From contig CAJFFY010000002.1 of assembly GCA_904374465.1 (NCBI GenBank), positions 1 to 64,000 on the forward strand: a stretch of 64,000 nt of DNA, in the 5' to 3' direction. The position numbers and the translations under genes are program-made. Below, in pieces: positions 1-8,004 of this stretch (position 1 is its first letter; each line of letters begins with the position of its first letter). The notes under the pieces were generated by a model that saw nothing but the letters and a program-made list of their open reading frames with translations, ran no database searches and was not told the DNA's origin. This DNA is from an uncultured Subdoligranulum sp. (GTDB lineage: Bacteria; Bacillota; Clostridia; Oscillospirales; Ruminococcaceae).

Positions 1-74
1 GCGGCCAGCGCACCAAGACCAATGCGCGTACCTGCAAAGGTCCCAAGCGCACCGTCGCGAACAAAAAGAAGTAA
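1..74 (+). CDS. rpsM: 30S ribosomal protein S13, C-terminal end (partial)
   Basis: Only the last 23 codons and the stop are in the window. They read as the basic S13 tail (GQRTKTNARTCKGPKRTV and on to a lysine-rich end). S13 sits in the head of the 30S subunit and contacts tRNA and the 50S. Its position directly before rpsK, with a 14-nt gap holding an AGGAGG site, is the conserved order rpsM-rpsK-rpsD-rpoA-rplQ. The gene begins left of the window. Confidence 0.93.
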   Translation, partial: GQRTKTNARTCKGPKRTVANKKK

Positions 75-88
75 GGAGGAACTGAGAC

Positions 89-493
89 ATGGCTGCTAAC
101 AAAGCTACTGCGGCGAAAACCCGCACCAAGAAAAGAGAGCGCAAGAACATTAGCGCCGGTGCTGCTCACATTCAGAGCACGTTCAACAACACCATCGTGA
201 CCATCACCGACACCCAGGGCAACACCGTTTCCTGGTGCAGCACTGGTGCGCTGAACTTCCGCGGCTCCCGCAAGAGCACCCCTTACGCCGCCCAGAGCGC
301 TGCTGAGGTCGCCGCCAAGGCCGCCATCGAGCATGGCATGAAGACCGTTGAGGTCTACGTCAAAGGCCCCGGTTCCGGCCGTGAGAGCGCCATCCGCGCC
401 CTGCAGGCAACCGGTCTGGAAGTCACCATGATCCGTGATGTGACTCCCATTCCCCACAATGGCTGCCGCCCGCCCAAACGCCGCCGCGTTTGA
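89..493 (+). CDS. rpsK: 30S ribosomal protein S11
   Basis: S11 binds 16S rRNA in the platform of the 30S subunit, close to the mRNA exit. The 134-residue product has a short lysine/arginine-rich N-terminal extension and then the canonical core (HIQSTFNNTIVTITD, GSRKSTPYAAQ), ending in the usual basic RPPKRRRV tail. Length is normal for Firmicutes. An AGGAGGAAC site lies just upstream of the ATG. It is co-transcribed with rpsM and rpsD. Confidence 0.98.
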   Translation: MAANKATAAKTRTKKRERKNISAGAAHIQSTFNNTIVTITDTQGNTVSWCSTGALNFRGSRKSTPYAAQSAAEVAAKAAIEHGMKTVEVYVKGPGSGRESAIRALQATGLEVTMIRDVTPIPHNGCRPPKRRRV

Positions 494-513
494 TTGAAAG
501 GAGAATTTGAGTT

Positions 514-1116
514 ATGGCTAAAAATACCCAACCGATCGCCAAGCGTTGCCGTGCTCTCGGCATTTCTCCTGCTGTTATGGGTTACGGCAAGAAGACCACC
601 AATCGTAACCCCGGCGGCCAGATGAGAAAGAAGAAGAGCGAGTACGCCACCCAGCTCAACGAGAAGCAGAAGGTCAAGTTCGTCTACGGTATCCTGGAGA
701 ACCAGTTCCATACCTACTACGAAAAGGCCACCCGTATGCCGGGTCAGACCGGTGTCAACCTGCTGGTTCTGGTCGAGCGCCGTCTCGACAACGTCGTGTA
801 CCGTCTGGGCTTTGCCAAGACCCGCCGCGACGCTCGTCAGCTGGTTTCCCACAACCATTTCACTGTCAATGGCAAGCGTGTCAACATCCCCTCTTACCAG
901 GTTAAGCCGGGCGATGTGATCGAAGTCATCGAGTCCAGCCGTTCTTCCGTCAAGTTCAGCAAGCTGCTGGGCGAAGACGCTCCCGTTGTGCTGCTGCCCT
1001 CCTGGCTGGAGCGCGACAAGAACGCTCTCAAGGGCACTGTTGTCAAGCTGCCCGTGCGCGAGGACATCGATGTGCCCATCGCCGAGCACCTCATCGTCGA
1101 GTTGTACTCCAAGTAA
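514..1116 (+). CDS. rpsD: 30S ribosomal protein S4
   Basis: S4 nucleates 30S assembly by binding the 5' domain of 16S rRNA, and in many bacteria it also represses its own operon. The product is 200 residues. The rRNA-binding N-terminal part is followed by an S4 RNA-binding domain at about residues 88-150 (RRLDNVVYRLGFAKTRRDAR, then SHNHFTVNGKRV). The ATG follows a GAAAGGAGAATTTGAGTT site. It starts 20 nt after rpsK and belongs to the same operon. Confidence 0.98.
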   Translation: MAKNTQPIAKRCRALGISPAVMGYGKKTTNRNPGGQMRKKKSEYATQLNEKQKVKFVYGILENQFHTYYEKATRMPGQTGVNLLVLVERRLDNVVYRLGFAKTRRDARQLVSHNHFTVNGKRVNIPSYQVKPGDVIEVIESSRSSVKFSKLLGEDAPVVLLPSWLERDKNALKGTVVKLPVREDIDVPIAEHLIVELYSK

Positions 1117-1152
1117 TCCTCTTAGCTTTATTCTACGATTTTTCCAACCTGA

Positions 1153-1172
1153 CTGGCACCTTGCGGTGCCAG
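1153..1172 (+). promoter_or_regulatory. GC-rich hairpin in the rpsD-rpoA gap
   Basis: A perfect 8-bp stem (CTGGCACC/GGTGCCAG) with a TTGC loop sits in the 75-nt gap between rpsD and rpoA, and no U-tract follows. This is the only gap in the operon long enough to hold a structure. It could be an RNA-processing or translation-control element; no function can be read from the sequence. Confidence 0.4.
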
Positions 1173-1191
1173 CGAAACAAGGAGGGTTTTT

Positions 1192-2151
1192 ATGATGGAG
1201 ATCGAACGCCCCAAGATCGAAACGGCCAGCCTTTCCCCGGATGGTCGCTACGGTAAGTTCGTGGTGGAGCCGCTGGAGCGCGGTTTCGGCACGACCTTGG
1301 GCAACAGCTTGCGTCGTGTGCTTCTGTCTTCTCTGCCCGGTGTGGCTGTCACCAGCGTCAAAATCGACGGCGTGGTGCACGAGTTTTCCACCATTGAGGG
1401 TGTACGAGAGGACGTGACTGAGATCGTCCTGAACCTGAAGGGCATCGCCGCCAAGATTTACGGCGAAAGCCCCAAGACCGTCCGTGTAGAGGCTGTTGGT
1501 CCTTGCGAACTCATCGCCGGCTCCATCAAGGGTGGCGATGACCTGGAAATCCTCAACCCCGAGTGGCATATTGCCACCCTGGGCGAGGGGGCCAAGCTGG
1601 TCATGGAATTGACCTTCGATAAGGGCCGCGGCTACGTTCCCGCCGAACGTAACAAACTGGCGCTGATCGAAAAGAAGGATATTACCACCCTTCCCGTCGA
1701 CAGCATTTATACCCCCGTGCTCAAGGCCAACTACACCGTGGATCACACTCGTGTAGGCCAGATCACCGACTATGACAAGCTCATTATCGAGGTCTGGACC
1801 GACGGCACCTGCAATGCGCAGGAAGCGCTGAGCCTGGCGGCTCGCGTGCTGACCGAGCACCTGAACCTGTTTGTGAACCTCTGCGACGAGACCGGCGAGA
1901 CCGAGATCATGGTCGATAATGACGATCAGGGCCGTGAGAAGGCGCTGGAGATGACCATTGAAGAGCTGGACCTGAGCGTCCGTTCCTTCAACTGCCTCAA
2001 GCGCGCCGGCATCAACACGGTCGGCGACCTCATCAACAAGAGTGAAGACGAGATGATGAAGGTTCGCAACCTGGGCCGCAAGAGCCTGGAAGAAGTCATG
2101 GCCAAGCTGGACAGCCTTGGTTTCTCTCTGACCAAGGACGACGAAAACTAA
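1192..2151 (+). CDS. rpoA: DNA-directed RNA polymerase alpha subunit
   Basis: Alpha dimerises to start RNA polymerase assembly and contacts UP elements and activators. The 319-residue product shows the N-terminal dimerisation domain (FVVEPLERGFGTTLGNSLRR at about residues 20-40), a linker near 230, and the C-terminal helix-hairpin-helix domain (SVRSFNCLKRAGINTVGDL, then LGRKSLEEV). Two adjacent ATG codons are possible starts; the AAGGAGGG site allows either 1192 or 1195. Length is typical. Confidence 0.98.
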   Translation: MMEIERPKIETASLSPDGRYGKFVVEPLERGFGTTLGNSLRRVLLSSLPGVAVTSVKIDGVVHEFSTIEGVREDVTEIVLNLKGIAAKIYGESPKTVRVEAVGPCELIAGSIKGGDDLEILNPEWHIATLGEGAKLVMELTFDKGRGYVPAERNKLALIEKKDITTLPVDSIYTPVLKANYTVDHTRVGQITDYDKLIIEVWTDGTCNAQEALSLAARVLTEHLNLFVNLCDETGETEIMVDNDDQGREKALEMTIEELDLSVRSFNCLKRAGINTVGDLINKSEDEMMKVRNLGRKSLEEVMAKLDSLGFSLTKDDEN

Positions 2152-2194
2152 CCCCCCGCGACACGCGGATATCAACCATAAGGAGTGAAACGGA

Positions 2195-2536
2195 ATGCCC
2201 GGTACCAGAAAACTCGGTCGTACCACCGACAGCCGCAACGCCATGCTGCGCGCGATGGTGACCTATCTGTTTGAGAACGGCAAGATCGAGACCACCGTTA
2301 CCCGCGCCAAGGAAGTTCGTTCCATGGCCGAGAAGATGGTCACCCTCGGGAAGCAGGACGACCTGCACGCGAAGCGTCAGGTTTTCTCCTACATCACCAA
2401 GGAGGACATTGCCAAGAAGGTCATCGATGAGTACGGCCCCAAGTATGCCGACCGTAACGGCGGCTACACCCGCATCTACAAGATCGGTCCCCGCCGTGGC
2501 GATGCCGCCGAAATGGCGATCATCGAGCTGGTCTGA
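2195..2536 (+). CDS. rplQ: 50S ribosomal protein L17
   Basis: L17 lies near the polypeptide exit tunnel of the 50S subunit. The 113-residue product starts MPGTRKLGRTTDSRNAMLR, the standard L17 N-terminus, and ends with the conserved GPRRGDAAEMAIIELV. An AAGGAGTGAAACGG site precedes the ATG. It is the last gene of the operon; a strong terminator follows 21 nt later. Confidence 0.98.
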   Translation: MPGTRKLGRTTDSRNAMLRAMVTYLFENGKIETTVTRAKEVRSMAEKMVTLGKQDDLHAKRQVFSYITKEDIAKKVIDEYGPKYADRNGGYTRIYKIGPRRGDAAEMAIIELV

Positions 2537-2557
2537 TCGACTGGTAAAGTAAAAAGG

Positions 2558-2591
2558 ACAGCGTTTGCCGCAAGGCAGGCGCTGTTTTTTT
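2558..2591 (+). terminator. Rho-independent terminator of the rpsM-rplQ operon
   Basis: A stem with ACAGCG/CGCTGT arms and an inner TTGCC/GGCA helix is followed by seven T residues, directly downstream of rplQ. Confidence 0.9.
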
Positions 2592-2846
2592 GTTTTCGGT
2601 ACCGGTATTTGCCCTGGTGCAGCGGGCAGATTTTCTCAAATGCAAATTTTTTGTAAAATCCGACAGAATTCTCGCGATCCCCCCGGGAAATTCATATTTA
2701 AAACGCAGAAAATGCCAAAAACGTCGAAAAACTTGCGTCACAGGGCTGATTTTATCCAAGGGCTGTGCTACAATACTAATAAATGGGGTTGTGTGCCCAT
2801 GGGAAACAAATCACTATTTTGGAATACAAGTAAGGAGCAAACACGT

Positions 2847-4016
2847 ATGGCTGAACAAAATCTTGGCCCCCGCGATTTTTTTGCCAAAGAGGACGCAGTT
2901 GCTGATTTGGGATTGATCGCCTGTCCCGGTGCCGAAGAACTCTGCAAACTGGTGGATGGTCACCTTGTCCGCTGGGCGCAGGAAGTCGGCATGGAGGTAG
3001 ATTCGTTCATTATTCCTTCGGATTGCCCGCGTTTTCAGTCCGGCGACGCCAAGGGCCTCGTCAAGGCGTCCACCCGTGGTGATGACCTGTTCATCTTTGT
3101 GGACCCGGGTAACTACAGCGTGACCTACCAGCTGTTCGGGTACGAGAATCATCTCTCTCCCGACGACCATTTCCAGAACCTCATGCGTCTGATTCAGGCA
3201 GTCTCCGGCCGTGCTCACCGCATCAGTGTCATCATGCCCAGCCTGTATGGCGGCCGCCAGCATCGCCGCGTCAGCCGCGAAAGCCTGGACTGCGCCTTTG
3301 CGTTGCAGCAGCTGCGCTCGGTGGGCGTCAAGAACATCATCACCTTTGATGCCCATGACCCCCGCGTCATGAACGCCGTGCCGACCATGAGCTTCGACAA
3401 CGTCATGCCCACCTACCAGGTGCTCAAGTGCCTGCTGCACCATGTGCCGGATGTCAGCTTCCACAAGGATCATTTCATGATCGTCTCTCCCGATGAGGGC
3501 GCCATGAACCGCAACATGTACTACTCCAGCGTGCTGGGCTGCAACCTGGGCATGTTCTACAAACGCCGTGACTACAGCCGTGTGGTCAACGGCCGTAACC
3601 CCATCGTGGCCCACGAGTATCTGGGCGAGAGCGTCAAGGACAAGGACGTCTTTATCGCCGATGATATCATCGCCTCCGGTGAGTCCATGCTGGATATCGC
3701 CTATGAGCTGAAGATGCGCGGCGCCCGCAACATCTTTACCTGTGCCACCTTCCCGCTCTTTACCGCCGGTCTGGAAAAGTTCGACAAGGCCTACAATGAC
3801 GGCATTCTCAAGGCCGTGCTGGGTACCAACCTCACCTACCGCAAACCGGAGCTGCTGGAGCGTGAGTGGTACTACGATGTGGACGTCTCCAAGTACACCG
3901 CCTACTTCATCGCGGCCATCAACCACGACAAGAGCGTCTCCAGCATCATTGACCCCATGACCAAGATCCGTGCCCTGCTGGAAAAGCACGGCATCCCCAT
4001 GGGCGGTCAGGACTGA
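2847..4016 (+). CDS. prs: Ribose-phosphate pyrophosphokinase
   Basis: Makes PRPP from ribose 5-phosphate and ATP, feeding purine, pyrimidine, histidine, tryptophan and NAD synthesis in the cytoplasm. The 389-residue product carries the PRPP-binding segment DVFIADDIIASGESMLDIAY at about residues 265-285 and the flexible-loop/ATP region around IVSPDEGAMNRNMYYSS. It is longer than the 315-residue Bacillus enzyme, as in the long clostridial form. I chose the ATG with a good TAAGGAGC site; the frame is open further upstream but without a comparable site. It stands alone between two terminators. Confidence 0.93.
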   Translation: MAEQNLGPRDFFAKEDAVADLGLIACPGAEELCKLVDGHLVRWAQEVGMEVDSFIIPSDCPRFQSGDAKGLVKASTRGDDLFIFVDPGNYSVTYQLFGYENHLSPDDHFQNLMRLIQAVSGRAHRISVIMPSLYGGRQHRRVSRESLDCAFALQQLRSVGVKNIITFDAHDPRVMNAVPTMSFDNVMPTYQVLKCLLHHVPDVSFHKDHFMIVSPDEGAMNRNMYYSSVLGCNLGMFYKRRDYSRVVNGRNPIVAHEYLGESVKDKDVFIADDIIASGESMLDIAYELKMRGARNIFTCATFPLFTAGLEKFDKAYNDGILKAVLGTNLTYRKPELLEREWYYDVDVSKYTAYFIAAINHDKSVSSIIDPMTKIRALLEKHGIPMGGQD

Positions 4017-4031
4017 TTTTGTATTCTTTTT

Positions 4032-4057
4032 TCGGCCCGCCCATGCGGGCCGATTTT
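4032..4057 (+). terminator. Rho-independent terminator after prs
   Basis: A perfect CGGCCCGC/GCGGGCCG stem with a CCAT loop is followed by ATTTT, 15 nt after the prs stop. Confidence 0.88.
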
Positions 4058-4058
4058 G

Positions 4059-4087
4059 TTGCAGAAAATCCTGTGTCTGAGTATAAT
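4059..4087 (+). promoter_or_regulatory. Promoter of murD
   Basis: A TTGCAG -35 box (4059-4064) is separated by 17 nt from a consensus TATAAT -10 box (4082-4087), 39 nt upstream of the murD start. It lies directly behind the prs terminator. Confidence 0.6.
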
Positions 4088-4126
4088 AAGAAAGACTGAA
4101 ATTCAACAGCGGGGGAGAGATGTACT

Positions 4127-5527
4127 ATGCTGCCCATGGAACGGTTGGAAAATTTGATCCGCGGCAAGAAGGTCGCGTTTATCGGTGCCGGTGTCAGCCA
4201 TAAGCGCTGCATCGAACAGTTTGTGGCGTTGGGCGCTCAGGTCACCCTTTGTGACCAGAAAAAGAGCCTGGAAGAGTTTGGCGACTACGCCGAAACCCTG
4301 CGCCGGCTGCAGGTGAATCTGAGTCTTGGCGAACACTATACCGATGGGTTTGCCGGACAGGATATCATTATGCGGACGCCGGGCTATGAATACTACAAAC
4401 CGGAATTGCAGGCAGCTCTGCAGGCTGGTGCCAAGGTGACCAGCGAAGTGGAGCTTTTCTTTGAGTTTTGCCCCTGCGAGATCATTGCGGTGACCGGTTC
4501 GGACGGAAAGACCACCACCACGACCCTGATCTCCAAAATGATGGAGGCGGCCGGGCGCAAGGTGTTCCTGGGCGGCAACATTGGCGCCGCCCTGCTGCCC
4601 CAGCTGGCCGATGTGACGCCGGATGCGGTGGCCGTGGTGGAGCTGTCCAGCTTCCAGCTCATCAGCATGCGCCGCAGCCCCAACGTGGCGGTGGTCACCA
4701 ATGTGACCCCCAACCATCTGGACCATCACAAGGATATGCAGGAGTACATTGACGCCAAGCGGAATATCCTGCTGTGGCAGGTGCCGCCCTGCCGTGCCGT
4801 GCTGGGCTACGAGAACGAAATCAGCCGCTCCATGCAGAGCGATTGCAAGGGCGAGCAGGTCTGGTTCACCCGTCTGCACGAAACCGACAACGGCGCCTTC
4901 CTGCGGGCGGAGGATGATATGCTCTGCTATGCCGGCAACGGAACTGTCACGCCGGTTGTTTCCCGCAAGGACGTCAAACTGCGCGGCCTGCATAACGTGG
5001 AAAACCTGCTGGCGGCCATTGCGGCCGTCTGGGGCCGTGTCCCCGTGGAGGCCATGCGTCAGGTGGCGTCCACCTTCACCGGTGTGGAACACCGCATCGA
5101 GCCGGTCCGCACGCTGGATGGCGTGACCTATTACAACGATTCCATCGCCTCCAGCCCCACGCGCACCATTGCCGGGTTGCGCAGCTTTGACCAGAAGATC
5201 ATCCTGATCGCCGGCGGCTACGACAAAAAGATTCCCTATGAGCCGTTGGCGCCGGAAATTCTGGCCCATGTGAAGACGCTGATTCTGATGGGTGCCACCG
5301 GGCCCCGCATCGAAAAAGCCGTCCGGGAGCATCCGGACTTCCCGGCCAGCGGTCTCACCATCCTGCATGCCAAGACCATGCAGGATGCCGTGGAACAGGC
5401 CCGTGCCGTCGCAGTACCGGGGGATGTGGTCAGCCTTTCGCCGGCTTCCGCCTCCTTTGACCTGTATCCCAATTTTGAGGTGCGCGGTCGTGATTTCAAA
5501 CGCATCGTGATGGCGTTGCCCGAATAA
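4127..5527 (+). CDS. murD: UDP-N-acetylmuramoyl-L-alanine--D-glutamate ligase
   Basis: Adds D-glutamate to UDP-MurNAc-L-Ala with ATP in the cytoplasmic stage of peptidoglycan synthesis. The 466-residue product shows a Rossmann-like N-terminus (KVAFIGAGVSHK), the Mur-ligase P-loop GSDGKTTTTTLI at about residues 124-135, the HLDHHKDMQEYIDAK segment, and a C-terminal ligase domain with NDSIASSPTRTIAGL. Start chosen at ATG 4127, with GGGGGAGAG upstream; ATG 4136 is an alternative. It leads a three-gene run with the acetyltransferase and the PLP enzyme. Confidence 0.95.
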   Translation: MLPMERLENLIRGKKVAFIGAGVSHKRCIEQFVALGAQVTLCDQKKSLEEFGDYAETLRRLQVNLSLGEHYTDGFAGQDIIMRTPGYEYYKPELQAALQAGAKVTSEVELFFEFCPCEIIAVTGSDGKTTTTTLISKMMEAAGRKVFLGGNIGAALLPQLADVTPDAVAVVELSSFQLISMRRSPNVAVVTNVTPNHLDHHKDMQEYIDAKRNILLWQVPPCRAVLGYENEISRSMQSDCKGEQVWFTRLHETDNGAFLRAEDDMLCYAGNGTVTPVVSRKDVKLRGLHNVENLLAAIAAVWGRVPVEAMRQVASTFTGVEHRIEPVRTLDGVTYYNDSIASSPTRTIAGLRSFDQKIILIAGGYDKKIPYEPLAPEILAHVKTLILMGATGPRIEKAVREHPDFPASGLTILHAKTMQDAVEQARAVAVPGDVVSLSPASASFDLYPNFEVRGRDFKRIVMALPE

Positions 5528-5548
5528 TCCATTCAGTAAGGAACCCCT

Positions 5549-6334
5549 ATGATTCAAGCCGTTACCACCCCCACCCACCGCAGGGAGTTCGCCCGCCGTC
5601 TGGCCGGCAAACCCTACTTTGAGGCCACCATGGGGACCGCCTGTACCCTGTTCGGAGAGCACCCTGCCAGTGGCTGGCGGTTTTATCTGCTGCCCGGCAC
5701 GGGGGCCCTGTCGCTGCGCGGTGGAACCGCCACCCTCTGTGGGCGGCTGCCTGCCGGATCGGCAGGGGAGGAAGCGGAGGAGGAGTTGCAGGGGTTCCTT
5801 CGTTTTTTGCGGGTGGACCGATTGATCAGCGAGCCGGCTGCGCCGGATGGTTGGCAGATGACAGAACCGCTGTTGCTGTGGGAACTGCCGCAGGGGGAAC
5901 GTCTGCCATTGCCGCCGCCACCGCCGCAGGAATTGTACCTGGAAACACAGCCCTCCATGATGCCGGTCAGCCGTCTGGTATTTCCCCACAGTACGGGGGA
6001 GCAGGAAGATTTTTATTCCACCGCCTGTACGGCGCTGACCCATGGAATGGGCGTCTGCTATGCCCTGATGGACGAAGCGAAGACGCCGGTGTGCACGGTG
6101 GGCAGCTTCGCCCGCAGTACGCAGGAAGCCTATATGTCCGCCGGTGTGACAGCGCCGGACTGGCGGGGCAGGGGACTGGCCGGTTGGCTCATCGTGCGGC
6201 TGGCCAATACCCTGGCGGTCCGTCACACGGTGCGTTTTGCCTGCGTGCCGGCTTTGCGGACTTTCTACACCCGCCTGGGATTTCATCCCTGCGGGGAACT
6301 ATCACAATTTATACGGAAATGGGAAGAAATATGA
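5549..6334 (+). CDS. GNAT family N-acetyltransferase
   Basis: Probable acetyl-CoA-dependent N-acetyltransferase of unknown substrate. In the 261-residue product the C-terminal third holds the GNAT core: a strand (PVCTVGSFAR), then the acetyl-CoA pyrophosphate loop DWRGRGLAGWLI (about residues 207-218), and a final FYTRLGFHPCGE. The N-terminal half is proline-rich and not recognisable. It sits 21 nt after murD and its stop overlaps the next ATG (ATGA), so the two are translationally coupled. Confidence 0.8.
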   Translation: MIQAVTTPTHRREFARRLAGKPYFEATMGTACTLFGEHPASGWRFYLLPGTGALSLRGGTATLCGRLPAGSAGEEAEEELQGFLRFLRVDRLISEPAAPDGWQMTEPLLLWELPQGERLPLPPPPPQELYLETQPSMMPVSRLVFPHSTGEQEDFYSTACTALTHGMGVCYALMDEAKTPVCTVGSFARSTQEAYMSAGVTAPDWRGRGLAGWLIVRLANTLAVRHTVRFACVPALRTFYTRLGFHPCGELSQFIRKWEEI

Positions 6335-7590
6335 TCGAAGAGTTTTACCAACTGAAACCGGAAGTGCTGGCGCTGGACCGCAAGGCGCTGGACCTGTGTC
6401 GGAAACAGTTTGCCCACGTGGAGGAAATCCGCGATTACAACCAGCTGAAGATGCTGCGTGCCTTTACCGATTGCGGCGTGGAGGCACGGCATTTCTGGGG
6501 GTCCAGCGGATACGGCGTCTGGGATGACAGCCGCAATAAGCTGGAAGAAGTCTTTGCCCGCTGCATGGGCGCCGAGGCGGCGCTGGTGCGTCCCCAGTTC
6601 ATGAGCGGCACGCACACCCTGACGGTGGCCCTTTTTGGTCTGCTGCGCACCGGCGATACCCTGCTGGCTGCCACCGGCCGTCCCTACGATACGCTGGAAG
6701 GCGTCATTGGTATCGGGGAGGCAGGCAAGGGCTGCGGTACGCTGCGGGAATACGGCGTAGAGTACGACGAATGTCCGCTGTTGCCGGATTTTACCCCTGA
6801 CTACGCGCTGATTGCCGAAAAGGCCAAGAACGCTACCGTGGTGCATATCCAGCGCAGCCGCGGCTATACCCAGCGCAACGCCTTTGACCTGAAAACCATC
6901 CGTAAGGTGGCCGAAACCGCCCGAAAGGCTAACCCCAAGGCTGTGATTTTTGTGGATAACTGCTATGGGGAGTTTACCCAGACCCGGGAACCGCTGGCTG
7001 TGGGGGCGGACCTGATTGCCGGCAGCTTTATTAAAAATCCCGGCGGAGGCATCACCCCCACCGGTGGGTATATTGCCGGCCGGGCAGACCTGGTGGAAAA
7101 GTGCAGCCATCGCTTCACGGCCCCCGGCATCGGGGCAGACCTGGGATGCACCCAGGACAGCCTGCGTGACACTTTCCTGGGCTTTTATTACGCTCCCGGT
7201 GTAGTTTGCGAGGCACTGAAAACGGCCATCTATGCCCAGTGTCTGCTGGAGCTGGCGGGGGTGCATCCGGTGCCCCGCTACACCGCCGACCACAACGATA
7301 TCGTCACCTGTTTTGACTCCGGCAGCGCCGCGGCCCTGACCGGGTTCTGCGCCGGAATCCAGCACAACAGTCCGGTGGACAGCTTCGCCTCCCCGGAGCC
7401 GGCCGATGAACCCGGCTATACCGACAAGGTGGTTATGGCCTCCGGCAGCTTTACCGAGGGCAGCACCATCGAAATCTCCTGCGACGGCCCGCTGCGGCCG
7501 CCCTATACCTGCTATCTGCAGGGGGGTGTCAATTTTACCGCCGGCCGTGCCGCGGTACTCAATGCCGTGCAGAACGCCTTCTTTGCCTGA
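6331..7590 (+). CDS. PLP-dependent methionine gamma-lyase-like (aluminium resistance family) protein
   Basis: Fold-type I PLP enzyme of the family annotated as aluminium resistance/methionine gamma-lyase-like (YnbB type). The true substrate in this family is not settled. The 419-residue product has VDNCYGEF (PLP aspartate) at about residue 210 and GSFIKNPGGG (likely Schiff-base lysine) around 230-240, plus the N-terminal RHFWGSSGYGVWD segment. Start at ATG 6331, overlapping the upstream stop; an in-frame ATG 6319 is less likely. A bidirectional terminator follows. Confidence 0.88.
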   Translation: MIEEFYQLKPEVLALDRKALDLCRKQFAHVEEIRDYNQLKMLRAFTDCGVEARHFWGSSGYGVWDDSRNKLEEVFARCMGAEAALVRPQFMSGTHTLTVALFGLLRTGDTLLAATGRPYDTLEGVIGIGEAGKGCGTLREYGVEYDECPLLPDFTPDYALIAEKAKNATVVHIQRSRGYTQRNAFDLKTIRKVAETARKANPKAVIFVDNCYGEFTQTREPLAVGADLIAGSFIKNPGGGITPTGGYIAGRADLVEKCSHRFTAPGIGADLGCTQDSLRDTFLGFYYAPGVVCEALKTAIYAQCLLELAGVHPVPRYTADHNDIVTCFDSGSAAALTGFCAGIQHNSPVDSFASPEPADEPGYTDKVVMASGSFTEGSTIEISCDGPLRPPYTCYLQGGVNFTAGRAAVLNAVQNAFFA

Positions 7591-7594
7591 AAAT

Positions 7595-7634
7595 AAAAAA
7601 TCCCGTGTGCTGTGTAAAGCACACGGGATTTTTA
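7595..7634. terminator. Bidirectional terminator between the PLP enzyme and ireB
   Basis: A 10-bp stem TCCCGTGTGC/GCACACGGGA is flanked by A-runs on one side and T-runs on the other. It can therefore end both the plus transcript and the convergent ireB transcript. Confidence 0.88.
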
Positions 7635-7644
7635 TTTTTTGAAA

Positions 7645-7896
7645 TCAGCCTTTGACGTAGTCGCGGACCAGGGCCTGCAGCAAATCGTCACGGTCAATGC
7701 GGCGGATGATCGCACGGGCATTCTTATAGGTGGTAATGTAGGTGGGATCCTCCGAGAGGATGTACCCTACCAGCTGGTTGATGGGGTTGTAGCCCTTCTC
7801 TTCCAGCGCGCGATAAACCTGCAGCACTGCCTGTTTGATCTCCATATCGCGATCATCGCGGATAGAGAATACAGCAGTCGGCTCAGAGATCGGCAT
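7645..7896 (-). CDS. ireB: IreB family regulatory phosphoprotein (UPF0297)
   Basis: Small cytoplasmic protein of the UPF0297/DUF965 family. In Enterococcus the homologue is a substrate of the IreK Ser/Thr kinase and modulates cephalosporin tolerance. The 83-residue product has the family's NPINQLVGYILSEDPTYIT core followed by RAIIRRIDRDDLL. The ATG follows a GAAAGGGGAACTGG site. In many clostridia this gene sits beside ruvX/DUF1292; here it is monocistronic with its own strong promoter. Confidence 0.93.
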   Translation of the reverse strand: MPISEPTAVFSIRDDRDMEIKQAVLQVYRALEEKGYNPINQLVGYILSEDPTYITTYKNARAIIRRIDRDDLLQALVRDYVKG

Positions 7897-7931
7897 ATCC
7901 AGTTCCCCTTTCTCAGCGTAATATCACCTAT

Positions 7932-7960
7932 ATTATAACAAAGGTGTATAGAATTTGCAA
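7932..7960 (-). promoter_or_regulatory. Promoter of ireB
   Basis: On the minus strand a TTGCAA -35 box (7955-7960) and a consensus TATAAT -10 box (7932-7937) are separated by 17 nt, 36 nt upstream of the ireB start. Confidence 0.7.
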
Positions 7961-8004
7961 TGGCTCCACCACAAATTTTTATACAAAACGGTCAATACTG
8001 TGTG

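Noticed and set aside
355..2244. Long open frame on the minus strand opposite rpsK-rplQ
   Set aside because: It is the antisense shadow of highly biased GC-rich ribosomal genes, has no recognisable domain and no ribosome-binding site.
4103..6286. 727-codon minus-strand frame opposite murD and the acetyltransferase
   Set aside because: The plus strand encodes clear Mur-ligase and GNAT motifs; the antisense is Gly/His/Gln-rich composition only.
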